Notes under the pieces: model-generated
The model's input: the letters and a program-made list of their open reading frames with translations, nothing else
Databases searched by the model: none
Told to the model about the DNA's origin: nothing
Program-made: the position numbers and the translations under genes
Part shown: one piece after another, positions 34,822 through 46,215 of the stretch
How the letters are laid out: each line of letters begins with the position of its first letter
How positions within the stretch are numbered: position 1 is the stretch's first letter
NCBI RefSeq assembly: GCF_028640845.1
Contig: NC_080540.1
Span: 226,780,794 to 226,844,793, forward strand
Reading direction: 5' to 3'
Origin: Ahaetulla prasina
Lineage: Eukaryota > Chordata > Lepidosauria > Squamata > Colubridae
DNA length: 64,000 nucleotides

Positions 34822-35022
34822 ATGTCTAGCTATACGCCGCCAGCGCCATTCGACCCAGCCAAGAAGAAATGGGGGTCGTACATGGCTCGTTTTGAGTGTT
34901 TCCTTGAAGCTAATGAACTGCAAGGAGTATCGGATAATCGGAAGCGCGCTTACTTCCTGAGCCACTGTGGGCCAGAAGTCTTCGATACCGCCGAATCGCT
35001 GTCGGAACCAACGCCAGTATAG
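34822..35022 (+). pseudogene. Gag N-terminus, truncated by stop
   Basis: 66 codons starting MSSYTPPAPFDPAKKKWG, then an in-frame stop at 35020-35022. The N-terminus resembles the gag of K02A2.6/mag-type Ty3/Gypsy elements. The same frame continues in gag-like sequence for about 120 bp beyond the stop before a frameshift near 35140 moves it into the frame of the next segment. Confidence 0.75.
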
Positions 35023-35030
35023 TCGGTGCC

Positions 35031-36584
35031 ATGGCAAACACTACAGACGACGCTACGAGCACACTACGTGCCGGTGCCATCGAAGTTTGTACAACGGTTC
35101 GAGTTGAGGCAAAGAGTTCAACGAGAGGGCGAATCAAGTACATGGCCGCATTAAGGAAAGCCACAAACCACTGTGAGTATAGAGACTTGAAGGACTCTTT
35201 ATTAGAACAACTCATTTGTGGGATCAGGGACATCCGACTACAGAGGCGGCTGCTGTCGAAAAGCAACCTAATCCTGGCGATAGCCCTGGATGAGGCCAGG
35301 GCACACGAGATGTCCACCAAAGCAGCGGAAATCTTACAAAAACCGAACACGCCGAATGCCGCGGCGAAAGCAACGCCAGTCCACAGCGAAAAAATCCAGG
35401 CCGAATCGGACGGTGAGGAAGAGGAAGAGGTTTTCCACACCGGGAGGCCGGAGAGAGGCGACCAGGATGAGTGCGTGAGTTGTGGAGGCCAACACCAACG
35501 ACAGAACTGCAGGTTCAAAGACGCGATTTGTCGGCGGTGTGAAAAGAAAGGACACATAGCTCAGGCCTGTCGAGCCTCCCAACCTTCCCGCCAAAGATTC
35601 AAACCGGCCAATCAACAGGGCGCCGGTTCAGCGAAGCGGCCAGGGATTGGCCAGTTCAAAAAAGGCGCGAAGTCGAATCACACCACTGTGCGAGTGGGCC
35701 ACGCATCGACACGACTAGAAAAGAAAATATTCACTAAGACCTACATCGAAGGAGTGCAGTGTAAAATGGAGGTGGATACCGGCTCATCAATCACGATTAT
35801 GTCCTGGGACACGGTCGCACGGGACCTGCCAGAAGTCGCGAAACGACAGCTGCAACCCCAAAAGCTGAGAGTGCAAGACTACCAGGGAAACTGGATCCCC
35901 GTTAAAGGAGCCACAACGGTCAGAGTAAGATATGGACAATTCAAGAAAACCCTGCCGATCACCATCGTTGACGGAAACCTGCCCAGTTTACTGGGACTGG
36001 ACTGGTTTCGAGCCCTAGGAATGGGCATAACCGGGATCCACAGCAATGGAGTCAACCTGAAGGACGAATTGTTGAAGGAATTCGAGGACGTTTTTCAAGA
36101 CAGCCTGGGCAAGTACGTGGGGACCCCCATTTCATTCAATTTGGACCTCCAGGTGGCTCCCATTAGATTAAAAGCTAAGAGGGTCCCGTTCGCCCTCAAA
36201 CCCAAGATTGACAGGGAACTAGATAAATTAGTAAGCCAGGGAATACTAGTCCCCGTCGACCATGCAAAATGGGAGACACCAATAGTGACCCCAGTCAAAC
36301 CGGACGGATCAGTCCGGATTTGCGCTGACTATAAGGCAACGCTTAACAAAGCATTGCAAAAGAGTGCTTACCCCGTTCCCGTAGTGCAACATTTGTTGCA
36401 CTCATTAGGGCAGGGACAGGTCTTTGCCAAACTCGATCTGGCTCAAGCCTACCAACAATTACCGGTTGACAACGGAACAGCTGAAGCGCAGACGATTGTC
36501 ACACATCGGGGCGCTTTTAAATGCACTCGACTTCAGTTCGGAGTTAGTGTAGCCCCCGGGTTATTCCAAAATCTAATGGAATGA
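35031..36584 (+). pseudogene. Gag C-terminus, protease and RT (N part)
   Basis: Open for 517 codons; the first ~35 codons are out of the true gag frame. It then gives gag helices, two zinc knuckles (35472-35565; CRRCEKKGHIAQAC is canonical CCHC, the first is a shorter variant), an aspartic protease active site DTGSS (35775-35789), and RT motifs (VPVDHAKWETPIVTPVKPDG; FAKLDLAQAYQQLPV). Gag and pol are in one frame. A TGA at 36582-36584 ends the frame within RT. Confidence 0.88.
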
Positions 36585-36869
36585 CTCCTACAGGGTCTAC
36601 CGGGAGTAGTTCCATATTTCGACGATGTACTGGTATCAGCAGAAAACTTGGAAGAATTAGGGGTCAAATTGTGGAAGGTTTTGGGCATTTTCAGGTCTGC
36701 GGGGCTTAAGGTTAAACTCAACAAATGCCAGATAGGAGTTGAATCTGTAGAATTCTTGGGTTACCGGATAGATAAAGAAGGCATCCACCCAACTGAGAGC
36801 AAAGTGCGAGCCATTAGGCTCCAACCCCAAAAAACAAAACAGAATTACAAGCATTTTGGGGGCTTGTAA
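36585..36869 (+). pseudogene. RT catalytic segment, same frame after stop
   Basis: Continues the RT palm in the same frame: YFDD at 36615-36626 followed by VLVS, then GLKVKLNKCQIGVESVEFLG. A frameshift in an A-rich run near 36830 moves the true frame, giving the stop at 36869. Confidence 0.85.
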
Positions 36870-38878
36870 ACTTTTATGCGGTATTTTTAAAAAATAAGGC
36901 AATGGTAGCCGAACCGCTACACAAACTGCTAGCGAAAAAAGCTGTTTGGACTTGGGGCAGGGTTGAGGCTAAGGCATTTGAAGGCGTTAAGAATCTCTTG
37001 TCCAGCGATAGCCTTCTAATTCAGTACAATGGGACGTTACCACTAGTACTAGTTTGTGATGCATCACCCTATGGGGTAGGGGCTGTCCTCAGCCACAGGT
37101 TACCGAACGGTTCAGAAGCCCCTATCGCATATTTTTCCCGCACGATGTCCGCAGCGGAAAGGAACTATAGCCAACTGGACTGGGAAGCCCTGGCCATAGT
37201 TTCTGGGGTTAAAAAATTCCACGAGTACCTGTTTGGGTGGCAATTTGAAATAGTCACAGACCACAGACCTTTATTGGGACTCTTGGCAGGGGACCGTCCA
37301 ACACCGGTTGAATTATCACCCAAGCTGACCCGTTGGACTATTTTCCTGGCAGCATATTCGTACAAACTGTCTCACCGACCAGGCAAGGACTTGGGACATG
37401 TGGATGCTTTAAGTAGATGCCCGTTGCCAGAGACTATTGAAGACCCGACCCCAGGGACGCCCATCTTGTTAATTGACTTTTTGGACTCTGGCCCAGTCAC
37501 ATCTACGGAAGTGACTAGGGCATCTTACAAAGACATTGTCGTAAGAACTGTGATCGGTTGGGTGCAGAGGGGATGGCCCGCTGCACCGGGGGATCGTTTC
37601 AAAGAGTTTACAAAAAAGCGTTGTCTGTTATGGGGGGATAGAGTGGTACAAGGGGGTTGTCTGTTATGGGGGGATAGAGTGGTTATTCCGGACAAATTAC
37701 GAGGGCATGTGTTGGAACTATTGCATGTGGGCCACCCAGGGATTGTGAGGATGAAAAGCCTAGCGAGAAGTTACGTGTGGTGGCCACAAATGGATAAAGA
37801 CATTAGCGACCGGGTAGGGAAATGCCAAGCATGTCAAGAATCAAGGCCACTACCCCCAACAGCCCCCATAAGGGATTGGGAGAAACCCCAGGGTCCTTGG
37901 TCCAGGATCCACATAGATTTTGCCGGGCCATTCCATGGGCAAACCTTCTTAATTGTGGTAGATGCCTACTCGAAGTTGGTAGAAATTTTACTCATGAAAA
38001 CCACAACAGCGGAAGCTGTAATCACAGTCTTGAGGCATCTATTTGTGACACACAGGTTGCCCAACACTCTAGTGTCCGATAATGGCCCACAGTTCATGGC
38101 CACCCAGTTTGAGGGGTACTTGGCAGAAGAGGGCATCCGACATGTCCTCTCGGCACCTTTCCACCCAGCGACGAATGGACTTGCAGAACGTTTCGTACGC
38201 AGTGCCAAGGAAGCGCTATCTAGAATTAGCCCAGGAGATTGGCAATCCAAAATTGATACCTTCCTGGCAGTCCAACATAGAACCCCCTGTGTGACCACTG
38301 GCCGCAGCCCAGCGGAGTTATTAATGGGTAGAAGACTCCAGTGCCCCCTAAATCGGTTAAACCCAACATACTCCCCTGATGGGTACCAAAGCATAAAGGG
38401 AAGAACCAGAACAATGACAACAGGTGACCCGGTATGGGCACATAACTATAGTGAGGGCCCAGCGTGGCTAAAGGGAACAATTGTAGGAGTGACGGGCCCA
38501 AAGTCATACATAGTGAACATGGGGGATGGCCGAGTGTGGAGACGCCACATAGATCAATTACGAAAAAGAATACAAAACAATCCAGAAACCAAACAGCCAG
38601 ACCTTGACTACACAATATTTGAACCAACAGCTAGCTCAAACCCGAGGCAGTCGGAGGACTTAGCTGAGTCTGAAGAAGTCCAGCGACGCCAACTGGCTCC
38701 TCCAGAGGACAGCAGGGACGACTCTGCCAATAATCCAGGGCCAGATGGCCCAGAGGAGGAGCTGGGAGGAACAAACAGTCCCTCCGACCAGCTCGACTCA
38801 CTCCCAGGGAATGAATTGCGCAGGTCAGAAAGAGTTAGGAGACGCCCTGTCTACCTGCGTGACTATGTGGAAAAATAA
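36870..38878 (+). pseudogene. RT end, RNase H and integrase
   Basis: From 36902 open for 658 codons. RNase H: LVCDASPYGVGAVLSH, LDWEALAIV, TDHRPL. Zinc-binding H..H..C..C region: HVGHPGIV, CQACQES. Integrase core: HIDFAGPF, VSDNGPQF, NGLAERF, with 35 residues between the second Asp and the Glu. A 36-bp in-frame direct duplication (37621-37656 and from 37657) repeats CLLWGDRVV just upstream of the zinc-binding part. The C-terminus is hydrophilic; no chromodomain is recognised. Confidence 0.88.
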
Positions 38879-38926
38879 CATGCAAATGTTATGCAAAAAC
38901 TATGTAAATATGGTAAAAAGTGTTCT

Positions 38927-38939
38927 GGGAGGGGAGGAG
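38927..38939 (+). promoter_or_regulatory. Polypurine tract
   Basis: GGGAGGGGAGGAG directly before the 3' LTR, the expected plus-strand primer position. Confidence 0.75.
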
Positions 38940-39127
38940 TGTAATGTATTTGAATTTTAGGAGGGAAATTTGGGCGGGAAAATGCACGTTGCTGATTGGC
39001 TGATGCCTCAGCCAAAATACTATTTAAAGAGGGGTTTTTGCCTGTTGGCTTTTGCTGGGACCATAATAAACCAAAGAGCTGTTGTCACTTGTATCGTCTC
39101 CTGCCTCTTCATTGCCCGAACTTAACA
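38940..39127 (+). repeat. 3' LTR
   Basis: 188 bp, four substitutions from the 5' LTR. Followed by GCAGC. Confidence 0.92.
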
Positions 39128-39132
39128 GCAGC

Positions 39133-40050
39133 GTTTTAGGACCCACACTCTTTATACTTTATATAAATTACCTTTGCAATCATATTATAAGCAACTGCAT
39201 TCTCTTTGCAGATGATGTAAAACTATTCAACACCACTGACAATTCTGCTACTCTACAAAAAGACCTTGACTACGTGTCAGAATGGTCAAACAATTGACAA
39301 CTCCAAATCTCAACCAACAAATGTTCTGTCTTACACAAAAATCAAAACACAAAATACAAGTGGATGGATACGACCTAACAGACAACCCTCACTCTGTCAA
39401 AGACCTTGGAGTACTCATCTCAAATGATCTAAATGCCAGAGCTCACTGTAACAGCGTTGCTAAAAAAGCATTAAGAGTTGTTAACCTAATCTTGCATAGC
39501 TTCTTCTCTGGTAATATTGAGCTGCAAACTAGGACATACAAAACTTTTGCCAGACCAATTCTTGAATACAGCCCATCTGTCTGGAACCCGCGCTGCATAT
39601 TGGACATTAATACAGACGAACAAGTCCAGAGATATTTCGCACGAAGAGTCTTCCACTCCTCTGCTTGCAACAGAATACCTTATGCCACCAGACTCAAAAT
39701 TTTGGGCTTAGACAACTTAGAACTACGCTGTCTTCGGTATGACCTAAGCATAGTACATAAAATCATCTGCTACAATGTCCTACCAGCCAATGAATACTTC
39801 AGCTTCAACCAAAACAATACATGAGCACACAATAGATACAAACTCATGGTAAACCGATCCAAACTAGACTGCAGAAAATACGACTTCAGTAACAGAGTTG
39901 TCAACGCCTGGAATGCACTACCTGATTGTGGTTTCTCCCCCAAATCTTTAACCTTAGACTGTCTATTGTATACCTCACCCCATTCCTAAGAGGTCTGTAA
40001 GGGACGTGCATAAGTGCACCAGCGTGCCTAACGTCCCTGTCTTAATGTTT
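39133..40050 (+). mobile_element. CR1-like LINE, 3' segment
   Basis: Resumes the ORF2 interrupted at 34531: LGPTLFILYINYLCNHIISN, CILFADDVKLFNTTDN (FADD catalytic motif), then SVKDLGVLISNDLNARAHCN and YKTFARPILEYSPSVWNPRC. The 3' UTR includes CCATTCCTAAGAGGTCTGTA. The A-rich tail seen in sister copies is missing. Confidence 0.82.
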
Positions 40051-40054
40051 TCAT

Positions 40055-40262
40055 ACAACGGTGGGATGCTGTAACTGGTTATAAATGCAAGCCAGATGCC
40101 AAGTACCCAAAATGTGATCATGTGTTTGGAGGGGAGGGCATCAGTTGTAACTGTGAGGACAAGTAACTTTTTAAACTGTGAGGTCTTAAGTAACTTTTTT
40201 AAAAATCTATTGCAACTTTGAATAGTCGTTAAGCAACCAGTCATATGTTGATACTATATGTA
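40055..40262. mobile_element. Fragment of the 'TCGTAAGT' non-coding repeat
   Basis: AAATGTGATCATGTG, AGTTGTAACTGTGAGGACAA and GTCGTTAAGCAACCAGTCAT link it to copies at 6213 and 61490. Strongly decayed. Confidence 0.45.
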
Positions 40263-40309
40263 CTTAATCTGCTACCCAATGTCTGTAGATGCAGGAAGTA
40301 AGATTTCAC

Positions 40310-41045
40310 TATTAACTATTCACTATTAACCTAATTTTGCGTAGCTTCTTTTCCAAAGATACTACACTACTAACAAGAGCATATAAAACATTTGATAGGC
40401 CAATTCTTGAATACAGCTCGCCTGTCTGGAACCCACACCACATTTCTGACATCAATACAATTGAACGTGTCCAGAAATATTTTACAAGAAGAGTTCTCCA
40501 CTCCTCTGAAAACAACAAAATACCTTATCCCACCAGACTTGAAATCCTAGGCTTAGAAAACTTAGAACTCCGTCACCTTCGACAAGACCTAAGTTTAACT
40601 CATAGAATCATCTATTGTAATGTCCTTCCTGTTTAAGACTACTTCAGCTTCAATTGCAATAATACAAGAGCAACCAATAGATTCAAACTTAATGTTAACC
40701 GCTTTAATCTAGATTGCAGAAAATATGACTTCTGTAACAGAATTATCAGTGCTTGAAACACATTACCTGACTCTGTGGTCTCTTCCCATAATCCCAAAAG
40801 CTTTAACCAAAAACTTCCTACTATTGACCTCACCCCATTCCTAAGAGGTCTGTAAGGGGCATGTATAAGAGCACAAACGTGCCTACCGTTCCTGTCCTAT
40901 TGTTTTTCTTTTTTATCTTCTTATAAATATATATATATATGCTTATACTTCCTTATATTACCTCATATATATGTTTATATACTATATAATCTTTTTATGT
41001 GATGCTTATATATATTGTTGTGACTAAATAAATAAATAAATAAAT
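40310..41045 (+). mobile_element. CR1-like LINE 3' end with AAAT tail
   Basis: ORF2 C-terminus (YKTFDRPILEYSSPVWNPHH; RLEILGLENLELRHLRQDLS), a 3' UTR and GTGACTAAATAAATAAATAA. It faces the minus-strand copy at 41490, so the two can pair as an inverted repeat. Confidence 0.8.
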
Positions 41046-41380
41046 AGTAGTTGAAGGAGGTCTGGTCAGACTCCTCTCTGCCATATAATTCTGGAGTTGT
41101 ATTGGAGAATTTGCTCTTAGGAAGAGCCAGCTGCCACCTCCCTCCCTGCTCTAGGAGGAAGGCTCTACCCAAAGTGACTTTTTTTTGTATAGTTGTGTCA
41201 TTTGGCATAGATAAATTAGTTACTTAGCCATTCTGATAAACTAACCTTGTTGAGTCACCCTTTGGATATTGCTGGAAAACAACTTTAGATTATTTTATTC
41301 CAATTTCCAGGGCTATTAACCTTATTCTTGAGGGGGAGGTTTAACAACAAAAAAGGGGATCTATCTAGATGGGGGGAGGG

Positions 41381-41467
41381 CAGGGATTTTTGCTACCGGT
41401 TCTCCGAACCACCCATCACCATCGCTACCGGATCGGCTGATCCTGTCCGAACCAGGAGCATTTCACC
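41381..41467. mobile_element. hAT-type element end fragment
   Basis: CAGGGATTTTTGCTACCGGT ... GAGCATTTCACCC matches the last ~90 bp of the element ending at 21903. The rest is missing. Confidence 0.65.
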
Positions 41468-41489
41468 CTTCCTGCTGTCCATGTAACAC

Positions 41490-41673
41490 TCAATACTTTA
41501 ATTATTTATTTTTATTTATTTATTTTGTCACAGCAATATATATAAGTATCATACAAAAAGATTATATAGTATATAAACATATATATGAGTAAATATTAGG
41601 AGGTATAAGCAAATATCTATATCTATATCTATATCTATATCTATATCTATATCTATATCTATATCTATATCTA

Positions 41674-41717
<44 letters not shown>

Positions 41718-42930
41718 AAGAAGAAAAGAAAAACAATAGGACAGGAACGGTAGGCACGTTTGTGCTCTTATGCACACCCCTTAAGGTCCTCTTAGGAATG
41801 GGGTGAGGTCAATAGTAGAAAGTTTTTGGTTAAAGTTTTTAGGGTTATGGGAAGAGTAAAGTCAGATAAAGAGTCAGGTAAAGTGTTCCAAGCACTGATG
41901 ATTCTGTTACAGAAGTCATATTTTCTGCAATCTAGATTAAAGCGGTTAACATTAAGTTTAAATCTATTGGCTGCTCTTGTATTATTGCAATTAAAGCTGA
42001 AGTAGTCTTTAACAGGAAGGACATTACAATAGATGATTCTATGAGTTAAACTTAGGTCTTGTCGAAGGCGACGGACTTCCAAGTTTTCTAAGCCTAGGAT
42101 TTCAAGTCTGGTGGGATAAGGTATTTTGTTGTTTTCAGAGGAGTGGAGAACTCTTCTTGTAAAATATTTCTGGACACGTTCAATTGTATTGATGTAAGAG
42201 ATGTGGTGAGGGTTCCAAACAGGCAAGCTGTATTCTAGAATTGGTCTAGCAAATGTTTTATATCCTCTGGTTAGTAGTGTAGTGTTTTTGAAAAAGAAGC
42301 TACGCAAGATTAGGTTAACAACTCTTAGAGCCTTTTTTTCTATGTAGTTGTAGTGGGCTTTGGCACTTAGATCATTTGACATGAAAACTCCAAGGTCTTT
42401 AATGGGATGGGGGGGTCAACTGTAAGGTAATGTCCATCAAGTATGTACTTAGTGTTTGGGTTCTTTTTTCCAATATGTAAGACTGAGCATTTGCTGGTTG
42501 AGATTTGGAGTTGCCAAGTTTTAGACCAAGCGGTTAGATGATCAAGGTCTTTTTGAATGATAGATGTATTGTCTGTGGTGTTAAATAGTTTGACATCGTC
42601 AGCAAAGAGAACACAATTACTTGAGATATGGTCACAAAGATCATTAATGTATAGTATGAAGAGTGTTGGTCCAAGGACGCTGCCTTGAGGAATGCCACTC
42701 TTGACAGGAACAGGATTTGATAGAGCATTGCCAATTTTGACCACTTGTTGTCTGTTAGACAGAAAAGCAGATATCCATTTGTGAAGGGGTCCTGAAATGC
42801 CATAGGATTTTAGTTTTAGGAGAAGTTTATCGTGTACTACTGAGTCAAAAGCTTTGCAGAAGTCTATGTAGATTGCATCTATTGTTTTGCCTTGATCAAG
42901 ATTTGTAGTTCATATGTTTTTACAGTGGAG
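41490..42930 (-). mobile_element. CR1-like LINE, 3' part
   Basis: Minus-strand frames 42367-42744 (VLGPTLFILYINDLCDHISS, CVLFADDVKLFNTTDN) and 41792-42382 (SNDLSAKAHYNYIEKKALRV and the C-terminus) are separated by a single frameshift, making this the least damaged LINE copy. A TATCTA microsatellite (about 41617-41710) has grown in the 3' UTR beside the tail. Confidence 0.85.
41617..41710. repeat. (TATCTA)n / (CTAT)n microsatellite
   Basis: About 13 ATATCT units change into CTAT units, then TA. It sits inside the 3' UTR of a LINE. Confidence 0.9.
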
Positions 42931-43460
42931 AATACGTAATATGTTAGCTGATAAAAGTGGAAGTCTAACCTGCTTCCCTCAACTGGAAGTATGGACTTCT
43001 GATAAGAAATTGGGGGATGATGCTCAAGCAGTAGAAGTGGAATAACAATGTTTGGGCTATTGCTTCTGCTTGCAAGCAATTGTAAATTGTAATATGAGCA
43101 AGACTGGGATAGCCTGCTGAAAGTAGGTGATGCAAAGGTAGCCTTTTAACATGCACCCTAGCTGTGGCTAACAATAAGCTTGACTAAGGCAATACTGACA
43201 ATTAATTGGAATGAGGAAGGTCATGCCCTTGGATTAGTCTTTCATTTTAGGACATGCTGATGAAGGATAATATTTGTGAATGCCTGGTTTTAGTTCTACA
43301 TAATTGGATAATTAGAAAGCAGCTTTGATGGACAATTTGTCTTGGCTATTGGATCTCCCTATAGAAACAGGTGATATATAATAAAGTAAGATAAAGGGAT
43401 ATGGTAAAGGTGAAACCAGTGAATTGTCTTAACATATGGTAAAGTACAGTACAGTACTTT
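42931..43460. other. Intergenic DNA, nothing recognised
   Basis: No gene or repeat identified. Confidence 0.45.
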
Positions 43461-43462
43461 AG

Positions 43463-43642
43463 AATAATGGTCTTCAACCTTTCTGGCTCGGCAGACCAGC
43501 GGAAGTGGTTGTGGTAGGAGGGGGGAAGAGTGATGGTTTCATGTGTGTTTCACAAATTCAGCTTCATGTGCATGTCTATGCACCAGTTCCACAGCCCAGT
43601 TCCAACCAGGCCATGGACTGGGGCTTGGGGACCCCTGCTTTG
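43463..43642. mobile_element. hAT-like element (relative of 3045-3266)
   Basis: TGGTCTTCAACCTTTCTGGC at the left and GGGCTTGGGGACCCCTGC at the right are inverted-type ends similar to the element at 3045. Target duplication not clear. Confidence 0.5.
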
Positions 43643-43859
43643 GAAGATAGAAATGAAGGGTCCAGTAGGTAAGGGAGAAGAATAGCATATATTTGAATAA
43701 TCCCAGACATACCCCAAAAATCCTGAAAGCTAATCCTAAGGAAACTTTCAGGAGAAATATAATAGTTAGATCTTATTCTCCTAAGGTTCACGAAACAGTC
43801 AGTAATAATCTTTACTGGCTAAAGCCACTTCAATTATTAATATTCTACAACAATGAAAC

Positions 43860-44105
43860 ATAGGTTGGAAGACACATTTTATTGGTTTAAAATTTTATTG
43901 GTTTTAAAAAAAATTTTACTAGTAATTTTTAGTGGGTTTTAGTTTATGTTCCAAAGTTTTAGGCCAATTATGTAATAAGTTTTTTAATTCGTATTTTAAT
44001 TGTATATTATATTGTTTGTTTTACTTGGCTGTACACCGCCCTGAGTCCTTCAGGAGAAGGGCGGTATAAAAATTGAATAAATAATAAAAATAATAATAAT
44101 AACAT
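43860..44105 (+). mobile_element. LINE/SINE 3' tail
   Basis: TTTTA-rich body, CACCGCCCTGAGTCCTTCAG, AGAAGGGCGGTATAAA, then AATAAT repeats. Same ending as 26690-26925. Confidence 0.6.
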
Positions 44106-44407
44106 ATAAGGATAAGGATTTTGTTGGATAAATTTGGTTGCCAAGATATAACGTATAGACTTTTCTCTGCAATGTGGATGCCGGCAAGTGGCAAGCTACC
44201 TATACGTGAAATAGGGTAACCTGTTCATAAATATCATGCTTACTAGGGAGTTTCAGCTTTGATCATAAAACTAGATAAGTTTCCATGGGATGTATTCCTA
44301 AATTGATGTCATCAATTTTTTCCATTAATACACAATTTCAGTCCATTTTTAATGAGCCTGAGGGCTCATAAACACCAACATTGATCGTTATGATCCAAGT
44401 CATCTAT

Positions 44408-44570
44408 AACAGGGGTCCCCATCCCCCAGTCCATGGACTGGCACCAGTCTGCAGCATGCCAGAAACTGGACTGCACAAACAATGACCATCACATGGTCCC
44501 TTTGTTAATGACCACAATTCGGACTTGCAACTCAGTTGGATAATGACACAGTCACTAAGTAGAACATTAC
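44408..44570. mobile_element. DNA-element fragments
   Basis: CAGGGGTCCCCATCCCCCAG is an end of the 3045/43463 group. It is followed by a short piece of the 'TCGTAAGT' repeat (AATGACCACAATTCGGACTT). Confidence 0.45.
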
Positions 44571-45462
44571 ATTACAATCACATTACAATTTTACTTCCAT
44601 TTTTCCCCATTTCCCCATCATTTGGAATGCTCATCCTTGTACAGGGATAATTAGCAAGAATGCAAATGATGTTTGTATTAATATCCATTGGAGAGGAAGG
44701 GATTATAAAAGAGTAAACAACACACAATGTGGAATACACCTCAAAAAGAATGCAGTGGGGCTGGCTGTTTGCCAAGCACAATTGCAGCTGAGCTCTTTGT
44801 CAATAGGAAGCAAACAAAAACTGGAGGTATGAAAATTATTAAAATCTTGTCAGTAACAGGCAGCAACTGCAGCCAGCTAATTAAGGTCACAGCTGAGCTT
44901 ATTAATTTGCAGTTAGCCCCTTTTGGGTAAACGCTGCTCTATGGAAAAACACAATTAGGAAGAGATTGCTTTTTTAGGCAATCCCACCCCTTTGCAAGGA
45001 GTAAAAATAAAAAAAAATGGGACAGGCATAGAATATCACATATTGATTATAATTGGCAAATGCATGACTGAGTGACACTGCTAAAATCGTAAATGCAGGC
45101 ATTGATTACAAAGTTAGTTTTTCATCTCTGTTGTAAGTTTGAACAGCAAATGCTAAGTGAGATCTACGTTATTGTGGACTTGATTTTCTGATCAGGTCTA
45201 CCTAGTAGAGCTGACAGAGTGGGAGTTATTGTCAGTTAAGGGGCAAGCTATTCCAGGGAAGGGGAACTCCCACTATATTTACAGGTAGGAGGGTTTCAGG
45301 AAACATTTTTGGTTTTGGATGGGATAGGCTGACTCATGACTTATCCAGTTCCTGTGTTATAGTGGAGTCTATAGTAATTACCAGCACCTTGACTTGTATA
45401 TGGAAACAAAGCAACAGTCAATGCAGTTATGAGATTGTCCCCTTAGGTTGTTGGCCCATTAT
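44571..45462. other. Intergenic DNA, little to annotate
   Basis: A weak piece of the 'TCGTAAGT' repeat may lie at 45070-45160 (TTGTAAGTTTGAACAGCAAA). Otherwise nothing recognised. Confidence 0.4.
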
Positions 45463-45531
45463 AGATGATGATGATGATGATGATGATGATGACGACAACA
45501 ACAACAGCAACAGCAACAGCAACAGCAGCAA
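45463..45531. repeat. (GAT)n-(AAC)n-(AGC)n compound microsatellite
   Basis: Runs of GAT, then AAC, then CAACAG directly beside a CR1 3' end. The Asp/Asn/Ser-rich frame through it is not a gene. Confidence 0.85.
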
Positions 45532-45534
45532 AAG

Positions 45535-46215
45535 AATTGGAAGGAACCTTGGAGGTCTTCTAGTCCAACCCCCTGCCCAGGCAGGAAACCCTACACCACT
45601 TCAGATAAATGGTTATCCAACATCTTCCTAAAAATTTCCAGTGTTGGAGCATTCACAACTTCTGCAGGGAAGTTGTTCCACTGATTAATTGTTCTGTCAG
45701 GAAATTTCTCCTTAGTTTAGTTTCCACCCATTGCTTCTTTTTCTACCCTCAAGTGCTTTGGCGAATAGATGGACTCCCTCTTCTTTGTGGCAATCCTTGA
45801 GATATTGGAACACTGCTATCATGTCTCCCCTCGTCCTTCTTTTCATTAAACTAGACATACCGAGTTCCTGCAACCGTTCTTCGTATGTTTTAGCCTCCAG
45901 TCCCCTAATCATCTTTGTTGCTCTTCTCTGCATTCTTTCTAGAGTCTCAACATCTTTTTTACATTGTGGCGACCAAAACTGAATGCAATATTCCAAGTGT
46001 GGCCTTACCAAGGCATTATAAAGTGGTATTAACACTTCACATGATCTTAATTCTATCCCTCTGTTTATGCAGCCCAGAAATGTGTTGGCTTTTTTGGCAG
46101 CTACTGCACACTGCTGGCTCATATCTAAATGGTTGTCCACTAGGACTCCAAGATCCCTCTCACAGTTACTACTATTGAGCACATTTACTACTATTGAGCA
46201 TATTGAGATGTTTGT
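45535..46215 (-). mobile_element. CR1 LINE 3' part
   Basis: A minus-strand frame encodes the ORF2 C-terminus: [56 protein letters not shown]. This is classic CR1, a different subfamily from the copies at 9.85 and 41.5 kb. 5' truncated. Confidence 0.85.

Larger units (their letters stand above)
34532..39127 (+). mobile_element. mag-like Ty3/Gypsy LTR retrotransposon, nearly complete
   Basis: Two 188-bp LTRs (34532-34719, 38940-39127) differ at 4 positions. Each begins TGTAATG and ends TTAACA, and GCAGC flanks the element on both sides (34527-34531, 39128-39132). Order is primer-binding site, gag, protease, RT, RNase H, integrase, polypurine tract. No envelope gene and no chromodomain is visible. 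The gag style and the tRNA-Ser-like primer site fit the mag lineage. Coding is broken by two stops and at least two frameshifts, so this copy is non-functional. It lies inside a CR1-like LINE. Confidence 0.9.

Noticed and set aside
45362..45631. Frame with poly-Asp/Asn/Ser
   Set aside because: Translation of a GAT/AAC/AGC microsatellite next to a CR1 tail.
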